A stretch of DNA of 64,000 bases. It comes from Barthelona sp. PCE. Taxonomy: Eukaryota; Metamonada: BaSk clade. Position 1 is the first letter of the stretch. The number at the start of each line of letters is the position of its first letter. A program made the position numbers and the translations under genes. Below, in pieces: positions 53,556 through 63,600 of this stretch. The stretch is from positions 1,302,001 through 1,366,000 of the forward strand of contig JAUFOR010000004.1 of assembly GCA_040285745.1 (NCBI GenBank). Reading direction: 5' to 3'. Under the pieces are notes generated by a model. That model saw only the letters and a list, made by a program, of their open reading frames with translations. It did not search any database and was not told where the DNA came from.

Positions 53556-54548
53556 ATGTCAGAGTCAGCAAAGGCAGAAAGCAGCCAGTTCCTTCAGGAT
53601 ATCGTTGGGTTCAGCAAACATAAGCTGAAAAGCGTTAAAAATTCAGGAAAGTGTTATGATGCATCCAAACCGAGAGTACCGGGCAGAGCACGACCCCAGC
53701 CTCCACAAAAGGCTTCCCAGCCAGCGGTTCAGAAGCCAACATCATCAGGTGGTCATCATGATTTTCTTGCTGAATTAAAGGCACGGCAGCATAAAAAAGC
53801 AGCTATGAGGCAAAGTTCATCTGCACCAAAGCCAGAGCCACCAGCAAGTGCCCCTCATAGCAAGCCAGAACCAAAAGCTCCGGTTAAGAAGCGTGTTGTC
53901 AAAGTACCGGTAGGAGTTCCTCAAGGCCCACCACCGACCGTGGCCCCAGCACCCCCATCCAAAAAACCGTCTCAAGCACCTGTTCAAGCATCACCTGTGG
54001 AACAGGCACCAAAAGTTCCAACACGAAGAGTTGCACCAGCACCTCCTATTAAACAAGCATCTCCACGTAGGCAGCCTCCAAAGATCCCTGTACCATCATC
54101 ATCACCTAGACAGTCCAATATTCCAGTTGAGCCAACACCGATAGCACAGAGCATCAGTGAACCAACACCAATGAAGCAGACGGTAACAATGGAACGTCCA
54201 AAACGATCTGTGCGTGCACCTGGACGTAGTGCCCCCGCTCCCAAACCTACACTACCTTCTGTTAGACGACCAAAGACACGATGGACATTCGCTTCTGTTG
54301 AAGACTTGCCTGCACCTCCAGCATTCACAAACGCTTTGCAAGTATATCGGTTGCCGAAGAGAAAGAAGCAGAACCTAACCGAAACGGAAGAGACAATATT
54401 GAAGAACAGAAAGAAGGCAATCCAGAAAAAGATTGAAATGCAAATTAGGCGTTTACAAAGTTTAACACACAAGGTTCGAAAGAGTTCTATGGAGACAATT
54501 GATATCGTGGAACAGGAGGTAATGGAATTGATAAAAACAGAAGAATAA
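53556..54548 (+). CDS. WIP/verprolin-like actin regulator
   Basis: 330 residues. Two WH2-like motifs: SSQFLQDIVGFSKHKLKSV near 10-28 and HDFLAELKARQHKKAA near 68-84. Then about 140 residues of Pro-rich sequence (PQGPPPTVAPAPPSKKP) able to bind profilin and SH3 domains. Near 245-270, RWTFASVEDLPAPPAF resembles the WASP-binding segment of WIP (F...DLP.P..F). The C-terminus is a charged coiled coil (IQKKIEMQIRRLQSLTHKV). The match is by motif order, so the name is provisional. The profilin gene in this window fits the same pathway. Confidence 0.55.
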   Translation: MSESAKAESSQFLQDIVGFSKHKLKSVKNSGKCYDASKPRVPGRARPQPPQKASQPAVQKPTSSGGHHDFLAELKARQHKKAAMRQSSSAPKPEPPASAPHSKPEPKAPVKKRVVKVPVGVPQGPPPTVAPAPPSKKPSQAPVQASPVEQAPKVPTRRVAPAPPIKQASPRRQPPKIPVPSSSPRQSNIPVEPTPIAQSISEPTPMKQTVTMERPKRSVRAPGRSAPAPKPTLPSVRRPKTRWTFASVEDLPAPPAFTNALQVYRLPKRKKQNLTETEETILKNRKKAIQKKIEMQIRRLQSLTHKVRKSSMETIDIVEQEVMELIKTEE

Positions 54549-54553
54549 AAGCA

Positions 54554-55330
54554 TTAGACTGGCATTTCAGGAAAAGCTTCATCAACATTGGGTACGTTAA
54601 GATTTCTACTTTTATGATGATAAAACTCTCTTCTTGCACGTTCAATGTTCTGTAGAAAGTCAGATATGAGCTTTTCATTATGTAATCTACGCTTACTTTT
54701 TTCGAATAGCTCCTGATGATGATTTTCAAAAATTTCGATTCGTTCCATTTTCTTTCTCGCCAACTCAGCTCTCTCTCTCTCAAATTGTTCAGCGTTTTCA
54801 ACTGGGTGAACCGGTTTGTTTTGTGGTAAGACAATTGTTGAACGTATAGAGCGCGGAATATCACAATTCTCAAATGTTTCTTCCCTATATTTGTAGTGGA
54901 ACCTTTGCTTAGGCTTTGTCTTTTCCCACTCAAATGCTGCGACTCCGAAATCCTTTGCTCTCTTGCGATTATGGATGTGTGTAGCTTTTTTTTGCTCTTT
55001 TTTGAATTGATCCATTAGCGATGTTTCTAAAGCTTTTGTATACCTATCCAGTGTCTTTTCGTTGTCAGTTTCAGTGTTTTCAATTGTAGTTGTTAACTGT
55101 ACAGTTTGCCTTTCCTCAAAAGCTTTGGCTTCAACTACTGGATCCGAGCATACACTTGATTCTTGTATTACTGATGATACATGTGGCTCTTCACAAGGTT
55201 CTCCTCTCTTTTTCTTACGTTTCTTTCTGAAACGACGTGCATTAGTTCGCGCACAAATTCTTTCTTGTTTTCTAACAAGAAGCATTCTTTCAATACGCTC
55301 GTTGCGTTCTGTCCCATGGCTCAATACCAT
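54554..55330 (-). CDS. Hypothetical charged helical protein
   Basis: 258 residues from ATG 55330 (MVLSHGTERNERIERMLL); the open frame upstream begins with a non-ATG codon. Very basic N-terminus (RRFRKKRKKKRG) and long charged helices (EQFERERAELARKKMERIEIF to RAREFYHH-like end). Stop codons of this gene and the WIP-like gene are 5 bases apart. No family recognised; cytoskeletal by composition only. Confidence 0.6.
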   Translation of the reverse strand: MVLSHGTERNERIERMLLVRKQERICARTNARRFRKKRKKKRGEPCEEPHVSSVIQESSVCSDPVVEAKAFEERQTVQLTTTIENTETDNEKTLDRYTKALETSLMDQFKKEQKKATHIHNRKRAKDFGVAAFEWEKTKPKQRFHYKYREETFENCDIPRSIRSTIVLPQNKPVHPVENAEQFERERAELARKKMERIEIFENHHQELFEKSKRRLHNEKLISDFLQNIERARREFYHHKSRNLNVPNVDEAFPEMPV

Positions 55331-55389
55331 TAAAATCAAAAATATTTGCAAAAAAAAAGAAATGGGCGAAAAATGATTTTACATTCAAA

Positions 55390-58266
55390 CTAGTAACCCT
55401 TGGAGCTCTTGAGGCGTGCCCGTGCTGTGCTCGGTGGAATTACTGACTTAACAGCCTGAAGAGTTAATCCACGTAAACCTGTAAACTCGTCCTTATCAAT
55501 GTGATCTCTGGAGTCCTTCAGAACCCTAATAGCCCGCTCAGCTGTCACTTCTACACTGCGGGTGAGCCTTTCGGTCTGAGCAGGCGCCAAATGAAAGATG
55601 GGTTCCGCAGGTATTTCTCTAGGCGTACTTATCCTCTCTCTTGCTGACTGTAGGATACGGTCGATCTTCGACTGCTTGTTGTTTGCTAATAGAGATAGAT
55701 CCAGATTTGGAATTTTTGACGTCGCAGATTTATGTCTCCTTCCACTCGCGGAAGTCCTCTTAAATGAAGGTTTTCTCAGCGTATTGACGGGTTCACGTGC
55801 TATGATGGCACTGGGTAACTCATCAGCTGGTATTATATCTTCCTTATTCAAAAGCGACCAGTTATGTTCACCGTACCGGCCTATGAAAGATCCGTCCATG
55901 AGATGCAGGAAGCACCCTTGCCTAACACTGATGGAGAGTACGTCCTGTCCCATGATGCTGTGATAGTTAATGCTGAGAATGGAACGCTTTCCGTTTTCAA
56001 TTTTGAAGTGGTGAATCTGAGTAAATATCATGCCTCTCAGGTCAAGTTTCCACACTCTGACAGTACCAATAGCAGTTCCTACGAACATATATATACTTTC
56101 CTTCTTTACCCTGATGTTAAAAACTGTGGGGCTAACGCCAACACTTACCAGTCGTTTCATTGCCACAAAGTCCATGTCACTAGTGCTCAAGATGTGTACA
56201 ACACCATCACAATCAAACAAAGCTGCATAGTAACGCTTACCATCAACAAAGCTCCGTGCTGATATGAAAATACTCTCGAAATCCAACTCTTTAAGACCAT
56301 ACAGATTCGGGTGCTGTACCTCCGTGTATACCTCAACGCCGCTTGTCGCGTTAACACAGAATACACAACCGTTTGTGGTGACGCACAAAAACCTATTAGC
56401 CCCACAACAGCAGATTCCACTTACCTTCTTTTTCGTCGAGAAGCGCCTGAACGGCGTGGATATCGGGTCTCTCCACACAACAAACTCGTCCTCGGTAAAC
56501 GCAACTATGAAATTGGTCTCTGCTCGGAGAAATTCATCTGGTGTAACCTTGTAAGTATGGTTCAGCGGGTCCACACCGACCATTGTCAAGTGGATGAGCG
56601 GTTTGTCGTAGCCCTTGAGGGTTGCTAAGGTGGCACCATTGTGGAAATTGTAAACCCCAATATTTCCATCAGACCTTGCCAAAAATAAGCGCCGTTGGGC
56701 GAAATCAAGCACTCCCCCAGTGATGTCCACCAATTTGAGGTCGCTACAAGGTCTAAATCGAATTGATAGTAAACCAGTATCACCCTTAAAAACAAAAGCT
56801 ATATTCTCAATCGAAACCACAATAGATATTCCAAAAGTGTTACAAAAGAGAGAAAATGATACATTAATATCTGTGGTAGCAGCTACATGTGTATTTTCTA
56901 AAGAAAAAGTTTGGATATACGGACATGAAGCAATAAACACATTTGTATTGGGCTCATACCCCACTTTATATCCTTGGCCATCAAGTAAGAATGTAGAATG
57001 TGGTGCAAATGAGTGTAAATCAAATAACCTTAACGAATTCTCAAAAGTCAATGTAAGTATTAAGTCGTCACTAACTGTGATGGATCGAATACCACTATCA
57101 TGGCCACCGACCTTCGTGTGGATTTCACCATGATATGCATCAACCACATAGAGGTCTCGTGAAACACCTGACACCAACAGGAATTTATGTAGATGATCGA
57201 TAGCTATATCATGCAGTGTTGAACTCATGATTTTCTTGCTCATTCTGATAGAGAGCGTCAGACAGTCTACAATACACAATGTACCATCATCAAGTCCTAA
57301 GGCGATGGAGCTCAACAGAAAAGGTACTGGTGTGATAACATTAATGGATATGTCACGTTTAAACAGCTTCGTCTTCTCGCACTGGCGCATGACCGGGGTC
57401 GTATTTGTCTTTGAGAAATCTATGGGTAAAGATAAAAGGTTACAAAAGGAGTCTCCGATGAACAAATGATTGGACACCCAGCACATTGCAGTTGGTGTGT
57501 ATTTGAACGGACCCAGGGTGTGCTTGAGCTCCCCGTTCATGTCAAAGACTAGAATAAATCTTCCCAATGTAGCTGTGAATACATATTGTGGAGAAATACA
57601 GCCACATGTAAACATAGTATCATATTTTGATCGCGCTTCATGCTTGTACTCGGATATAAGCTGTGCGTTGCTGTTACACACGATAAATCGACCACTGTCA
57701 AAAATACTATATATACGATTACTATTGGTGAACAAACCGATGCAATTTTCGTGTAAAAAGTACTTGAACGGTCTGTTCTTGATCGGTTTGAGGATTATTT
57801 GACTTTCTTCACTGGCTAAACTTAAAGCTTCTTGTAAACTAAGCAAATAAGAAACGAATTCATCGCTTGTGACTGTACCATCACAGTTCGCATCGATCTT
57901 CTTGAACGTTTCAATGAGTTGATCACGTGAAAAACCCCGTTCCAAAGCACTACTGATACCTTCAACAAATTCGTCTTGTGTCATACCTTGAGAACCGTTT
58001 CTCTGGAGCTTGTCAAACTGTTTTAGGATGTGTTGCATATCTTCAACACTTTTAATATAGCTCAGATGATCCTGAAAAAGAAGCTCTTCAATTTCTTCAT
58101 CCTTCTCCTCAGCTTTATCGGGAGCTGAAGGTATATCGACCGACATGCTTTCAAATGTGCTGTTCTTTGAGTCAAATCTGTGTTTCTGAAAGTTCTGAAT
58201 CGCTGACTGTGCTAAGTCGATAAAAACAGGTACACTCTCGATGTTTGAGATTCTTGATGATTTCAT
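55390..58266 (-). CDS. CFAP337: EF-hand and WD-repeat protein (WDR49/WDR64, CFAP337-like)
   Basis: 958 residues from ATG 58266 (MKSSRISNIESV); an upstream hydrophobic open stretch begins with a non-ATG codon and is probably leader. Paired EF-hands near 75-150: the second has a complete loop DANCDGTVTSDE. From about 165 a long series of WD-like blades (GRFIVCNSNAQLISEYKHE, LGLDDGTLCIVDCLTL, GTAIGTVRVWKLDLRG) ends in a Ser/Arg tail. EF-hands before WD40 repeats is the WDR49/WDR64 layout, known from ciliary axonemes. Other EF-WD proteins are possible. Confidence 0.65.
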   Translation of the reverse strand: MKSSRISNIESVPVFIDLAQSAIQNFQKHRFDSKNSTFESMSVDIPSAPDKAEEKDEEIEELLFQDHLSYIKSVEDMQHILKQFDKLQRNGSQGMTQDEFVEGISSALERGFSRDQLIETFKKIDANCDGTVTSDEFVSYLLSLQEALSLASEESQIILKPIKNRPFKYFLHENCIGLFTNSNRIYSIFDSGRFIVCNSNAQLISEYKHEARSKYDTMFTCGCISPQYVFTATLGRFILVFDMNGELKHTLGPFKYTPTAMCWVSNHLFIGDSFCNLLSLPIDFSKTNTTPVMRQCEKTKLFKRDISINVITPVPFLLSSIALGLDDGTLCIVDCLTLSIRMSKKIMSSTLHDIAIDHLHKFLLVSGVSRDLYVVDAYHGEIHTKVGGHDSGIRSITVSDDLILTLTFENSLRLFDLHSFAPHSTFLLDGQGYKVGYEPNTNVFIASCPYIQTFSLENTHVAATTDINVSFSLFCNTFGISIVVSIENIAFVFKGDTGLLSIRFRPCSDLKLVDITGGVLDFAQRRLFLARSDGNIGVYNFHNGATLATLKGYDKPLIHLTMVGVDPLNHTYKVTPDEFLRAETNFIVAFTEDEFVVWRDPISTPFRRFSTKKKVSGICCCGANRFLCVTTNGCVFCVNATSGVEVYTEVQHPNLYGLKELDFESIFISARSFVDGKRYYAALFDCDGVVHILSTSDMDFVAMKRLVSVGVSPTVFNIRVKKESIYMFVGTAIGTVRVWKLDLRGMIFTQIHHFKIENGKRSILSINYHSIMGQDVLSISVRQGCFLHLMDGSFIGRYGEHNWSLLNKEDIIPADELPSAIIAREPVNTLRKPSFKRTSASGRRHKSATSKIPNLDLSLLANNKQSKIDRILQSARERISTPREIPAEPIFHLAPAQTERLTRSVEVTAERAIRVLKDSRDHIDKDEFTGLRGLTLQAVKSVIPPSTARARLKSSKGY

Positions 58267-58596
58267 TTGTGTGTCATGATGAAAAACAAGTATGAAAAGG
58301 GTGAGATGGTTAAGAACAATAGATATAAGTGTGAATAATATTATCCTAAGTTTCGCTGTCAAATTGGTGTTTAATCATTTGCATTCTTGTTATCAAACAT
58401 GACTGAAATGAGGAGCGAAACAGTCAATCTCACTTTGAATGCAGGCATTATTCAACACAGATTTATTGTTTTTTAACCGTAAATGTGGGTGAAAAAGTGA
58501 ACATTAATCGCAAGCATTTGTTGCAAAAAGGGTTAAAAAATAGTTTTATCTGCTAAAACCATTTCTACTTTATCTTTTAACTTGTTAGCGATCGGG
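58267..58596. other. Divergent region EF-WD / RhoGEF
   Basis: 330 bases, AT-rich. TTATCTTTTAACTTG lies just before the RhoGEF ATG. No other feature seen. Confidence 0.5.
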
Positions 58597-60603
58597 ATGT
58601 CAACAGCACCAAATACACCCGGTACGCCAACACAGGTTATGTTTGATTTACCTAACAGACCTAACACAACGTTTGTAGCACGAAACAGAGCAAAGAGTGA
58701 GTCAAGAATGATTCACTCAACAAACAGATCAAGGAAAGCACGGTCACGGGCAAAAAGTGAAAAGTTACCAACCCCTAGGTCGAATCAGGTGGGTTCTGTT
58801 AGTTTAAAAGATGCACGAAAAAAACTAAGGCAATCACACACAGTATCGCCTGTTAAGAAGAGGCGTGTGTATAAGAAAGTACTCGAAGATCGAAAATTAG
58901 AAATGTACCGAGAAAGTTTAGTTGAATGGGTCTATGGAAAGAAGAAGAAGAAGAAGGCCAAAAAAATCACCTCCCGGGACAAGGCAGCCATAGTAATCCA
59001 GCGGGTTTTCAGAGGATACATTGCTAGAAAAACATTTAGGCGTTGGTTCAAAAAAATTCACACAAGAGGAATGGCAATATTAGAACTGAAGGACAGTGAG
59101 GAACGTTACCTGGGTGATCTGAATAAGATTAATGATTTGTATAATGATAAGGGAGCAACAGGTTTTTCGTCAGCTGAAACTACATTGCTATTTGGTAGTG
59201 TTGAACCTTTAATTCAATTTTCTCAACAAATTTTTAACAGTTTAACACAATACATCAATGATTGGATTAATGAACACGATGTATTGGCAGGATGCACTAT
59301 TGGAGCTTGGGCTTTGGAAAATTTAACACCAGCTTCACTAGCAATATTTAATTCCTATGTAAGTCAATTCGACAATGTTCTTAAGACGCTCAATGAAAAG
59401 AAAAAACCATCTTCAACTATTGTGAAATTTTTACAAAGATATAACATGACAATTCACACATTACCATCTCTTTTAGTACATCCAGTTCAAAGAGCTCCTC
59501 GTTATCCCCTTGTTCTCAAAGAAATTGCCAAAAATACACCTGTATGGCATCCAGATTACAATAGTATTAATGATGCTGTTGCACAGACAGAGAATGCTGT
59601 ATCCTCAATTAACGAAACCAAGCGTTTTACAGAACAACTAATGAAGAAGAGTATGGAGCTGAAGAGGTTTGGCAACATTAATCCTTATGTATGGTCTTTG
59701 GAAGTCAATGAAGCAACGGATTTTAACATTGCGAAATTTGAACCTGTACTTAAACAGCACCGTATGGTTATATTAAGCGATCGTATATTAGTAGGTTCCC
59801 CAAAGTTCATTGGTAGTGGTCTTAATTGTGTTCATGCATTAGCTTTAGATGGGCTAGTCCATGAAGAATTGCCAAAGTATATTGCTAGAGGTTTGCATAT
59901 TCGTGCTCGTGATATACCCGTCGACTGCGGTGAGATGGACCGGGAAGATATTGAAAAGCACGACTTTACAGATTTGGTTTTTAAGTTTTCAACAAAGAAA
60001 GAGATGATTCGTTGGAAGAGTATCATCACAGGCGCTGTTGTGGCGTACAAGGAAAGCCAGGACACTAACCTTGAAGATTTGTTGGGTGTTGCACCGATTG
60101 ACACAGTATCAGGGAATGATGTTGTCGCTTCAATGCCTCCCAAGAGCTCTTCAAGAACCAGTACGAGTCCATTGAGACAGAGTGTTTCATCAGTTGATAT
60201 AGATCGAAGAATGTCGTCTTTTTCAAGTGGAGTGACCAATACAGATAGTTTGAGTCCAACGAAATCTCCAAAAGGAAAGAGTTCAGCTATTTCAATGTTG
60301 AACGCTGCAGGTTCAACGCAGTCAGTTGACGCCAGTGTGTTTAAGCAACTGGTCAATTCAAGTTCAGAAGACATTACGAAACTTGGTGGTGGTGGTGTCA
60401 GGCATAGTGCACAGATTCGTCCAAGAACAATGTCATTCAGCACAGTTAATAATAATAAGGTTGCTCAATCTGCGCCAGTAACACCGATTTCTACTTTGAA
60501 GACGCCTGATCTTGATACTTTAGATTCACCCAAACACTCAAGTAATACATCAAGCACCTCTGCAAGCACACCAACACTTCAACAAAAGCCTCCTATCTAT
60601 TAG
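58597..60603 (+). CDS. Rho guanine nucleotide exchange factor (IQ-DH-PH)
   Basis: 668 residues from ATG 58597 (MSTAPNTPGTPTQV); the open frame upstream starts with a non-ATG codon. A basic Ser-rich N-terminus (about 1-110) leads to an IQ motif (AAIVIQRVFRGYIARKTFRRW near 129) for calmodulin. DH domain about 160-350: ILELKDSEERYLGDL (CR1) and LLVHPVQRAPRYPLVLKEI (CR3). PH-like domain about 365-490 (MVILSDRILVGSPK, FKFSTKKEMIRWKSII). Long Ser/Thr/Pro-rich tail. Activates Rac/Rho GTPases that act on WASP and WIP-type proteins. Confidence 0.88.
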   Translation: MSTAPNTPGTPTQVMFDLPNRPNTTFVARNRAKSESRMIHSTNRSRKARSRAKSEKLPTPRSNQVGSVSLKDARKKLRQSHTVSPVKKRRVYKKVLEDRKLEMYRESLVEWVYGKKKKKKAKKITSRDKAAIVIQRVFRGYIARKTFRRWFKKIHTRGMAILELKDSEERYLGDLNKINDLYNDKGATGFSSAETTLLFGSVEPLIQFSQQIFNSLTQYINDWINEHDVLAGCTIGAWALENLTPASLAIFNSYVSQFDNVLKTLNEKKKPSSTIVKFLQRYNMTIHTLPSLLVHPVQRAPRYPLVLKEIAKNTPVWHPDYNSINDAVAQTENAVSSINETKRFTEQLMKKSMELKRFGNINPYVWSLEVNEATDFNIAKFEPVLKQHRMVILSDRILVGSPKFIGSGLNCVHALALDGLVHEELPKYIARGLHIRARDIPVDCGEMDREDIEKHDFTDLVFKFSTKKEMIRWKSIITGAVVAYKESQDTNLEDLLGVAPIDTVSGNDVVASMPPKSSSRTSTSPLRQSVSSVDIDRRMSSFSSGVTNTDSLSPTKSPKGKSSAISMLNAAGSTQSVDASVFKQLVNSSSEDITKLGGGGVRHSAQIRPRTMSFSTVNNNKVAQSAPVTPISTLKTPDLDTLDSPKHSSNTSSTSASTPTLQQKPPIY

Positions 60604-60697
60604 AAAATGTAAAATAGACTGTTTTTTTTTCTTAAAACCTTATTCCCCATCATAGAAGTTTGTTTTTCAGGATAGGTCCTCTTTTTATAGCATAAGC

Positions 60698-63600
60698 ATG
60701 TCGGCACACAGTTCAGAGTTGTTTGCGACGTTTTCAAAAATTTTTGAGGGAGACATTCATTACTTCTGTCAGACTTTGTCGAAGAAGGAGGGTATATTCG
60801 GTCTTCACGACCTGAGCAGATTCCGCTCATTCTATTTAAGCAATTCATATCGTGATGATAACTATAGCATTGCATTTATTCTTGATTTACACTCTAGTTT
60901 TGTTAAATTTTTTATTCAAAAGTCACCAATATCAATCTTTAGGTCCTTTAATGTGCACCACTATGATATAGAACCTTCCAGAGTGCATGATTTCAGCAAA
61001 ATTCAAATTATTTTGGAAACTATGACATCTATTCAGTTATTGGATTTTGAACTTAATTTAGATTATTTTTGTGTTGTTTTTCTAACTAATCTTTTGAAAA
61101 AGAAGAACTTTCCTGATATATTGGCAGATCAACTTTTTAAGTTCATTAGTTACTTAATTGTCAAGAATCAGCTACTCAGTCTTATCATTTTTGAAGAGCC
61201 TAATCTGACAATTATTGAAAAAAAGCGCTTTTCTTTCAATCTTCGCATTCTGAAGGACTCTTTAAATGAGTTCCTTGTTAAAGTTACTGCTATGGATTCG
61301 ATAGTTATGAGTAGTTTTGCAATTTACTTACGAAACATCTTTCCTTCACAGTTGATTGTTGCAAATGAAGGAAGCAGCGATTCTGTTTCCCACATTAACA
61401 ATATATTTTGGCCTGCAATGGTTCTTTGTCTTACATCTCTTCAGTTTACTGCCAATGATATTCAACATGTTTTTTCTATTTTGGAGTTAATCACCATGAT
61501 TATCGGTGACGTTAATAACCTTGTGAGGAGCTTAGAGTTAGATAACGCTCGTTTATATCTAAAACATACAATATTTGAAGGAATATTTCAGTTTTTTAAT
61601 ACAAATTTTGATATTCTCATTCCGATGCTTAGAGACAATCACCCTCGATTAGAGCAGATGTGGAGCCTCATAGGGACATTGGAAGTGTTTATATCAAGGA
61701 ATTTAAGGAAGAAAAAATACAGCCTTCTTTGCTACAAAACTCATAGTTTGTTAATGTGTCTTAAGACGAAATTGGGTAATATCTCTGCACGTAAGTACTT
61801 TGATACAATCATTCAGATCGATTATCCTGAGCATATTGTTGGTGTTAATCTTTTTTTCGAACATAATCCAAAATTTATGTTATCTGAAGTAGTCATTGAG
61901 ACAATTAAGGTATTTACTGATCGCTTGAATGAGATGTGTGCGGAGGACCCTGAGAACTACGTTCTTCAAAGGCAGCTTGTCACTCTTTACAAATCGCTGT
62001 TTAGATGGCAGAGCGATTTCTTCTCACTTCATTACATCATTCCACTGTCCGATGATATGGGTAAATTCCACCCACTGATCACATATGCGGTGCTCGTTGC
62101 CATCAGTGACCTTGAATCGTTTCATGTCAAGTCGTACGCAGATGATCTGACGAGTGTAATTCAGTACATGATTGAACATATGTATAATCATGCAATGGTC
62201 GATATGCTTCCTGTATTCCTACACGATGAGAAACTTATGCAACGCGGTCGTATCAACTATAAATTCCCAGTTAGTGCATTTTCTGCATTAATGAAGTTGG
62301 TTCTTGTTTGTATCGATCAATTATCTATGAAACACATTGAGCTATTGAGCGATTTCTGCTTCATAGAGAACTCTATTTTGGTTAAGAGTATGTATGACTT
62401 TTTAATCGGAACAAACATGAAGACATTTTGTCTGTTCTTGCCTCATCTACTAACTCGAATGATGCTTGTACCACATGAGCACAACGGGCTTCTTGTACAG
62501 CTGTGGGACCTGATCGTTTATCGCGTTACAAAAACTGATGAGCTGGATGCGTTTGTTACACGAACGTTGGTGGAGTGCTATATTTTATCGTTCATTAAAC
62601 TTTCCCAACTGGGTGATTTGAACAATGTTTCGTTCTTGATGCGATATCCCAACGAAAGAGGACAGGTGAACGGGCAAGCTTTGTTACTTGTTTGGTTCTC
62701 AGAATTAAAAAAATTGTTTTTTCCAAAAATGTACATTCTCGAGAGTGATCTCTTAAAGGTTAAGGCTCATCCATGTGAAATGCAACACGTTTCTTTTATC
62801 GTTCACGCTCTTTCGTTGTACTCAAGTGAATACGGTTCCAAGTCAGCTAGATTTGTAAGTATTATGCGATACTACTTTAAACACAAGAGCATTGAGAGAA
62901 AGTCAGACGTCTGGTTTGTGCTTCCGCTCTCTCATCTCGACGCAACTCTATCAAAAAGCGTCTTGTTATTTAAGGCTGTTCCGTATGAAGATATACAAGA
63001 TAAGTTAACAGCAACATTTTGTGAACTGATGAAGAGAATGACAGATACTCGTAATAGTCACGTTAGAAGTATTATTCTCGAAGACAAGCTCACCTTTGAC
63101 CGTATTTTTGCGTTTATGCATGATAGATTTATTATTGATGAAATTTTGTTGAAACCTGAATTTTCCAATAATCATTTACTTTTACTTTCCTTACCTCACT
63201 CGATCCATTCGGATAAGACAATTGATGTGACACATCAAAAACCCAGTGATCTAGGGTTCATAACCCGAGTATTAGTGAATTCAGGAGAATTGCAGCATTT
63301 GCCAGTTTTATTTTCTCGTTTTGATGATTTAGACACTGAAACAATATTCATACTGTTTAATAATGTCAAATTCGATATCAAACTGTTCAGACACCTCATT
63401 TCATTCATGTTAAAAGAAGAAAAACCAGCTTATCACTACAAACTTTTTGTTCCTTATGTTCAAGACTTTTTGAATGCTTTCTTTAAGCACCACACGTCTA
63501 AAACACTGTTTACGCATCTGATCAACATTCTTAGATCTTCACCTGATGCGTACACTCTTCTGAATAGTGCAGAACTGTTTATTACCATCCTACTTGGTTT

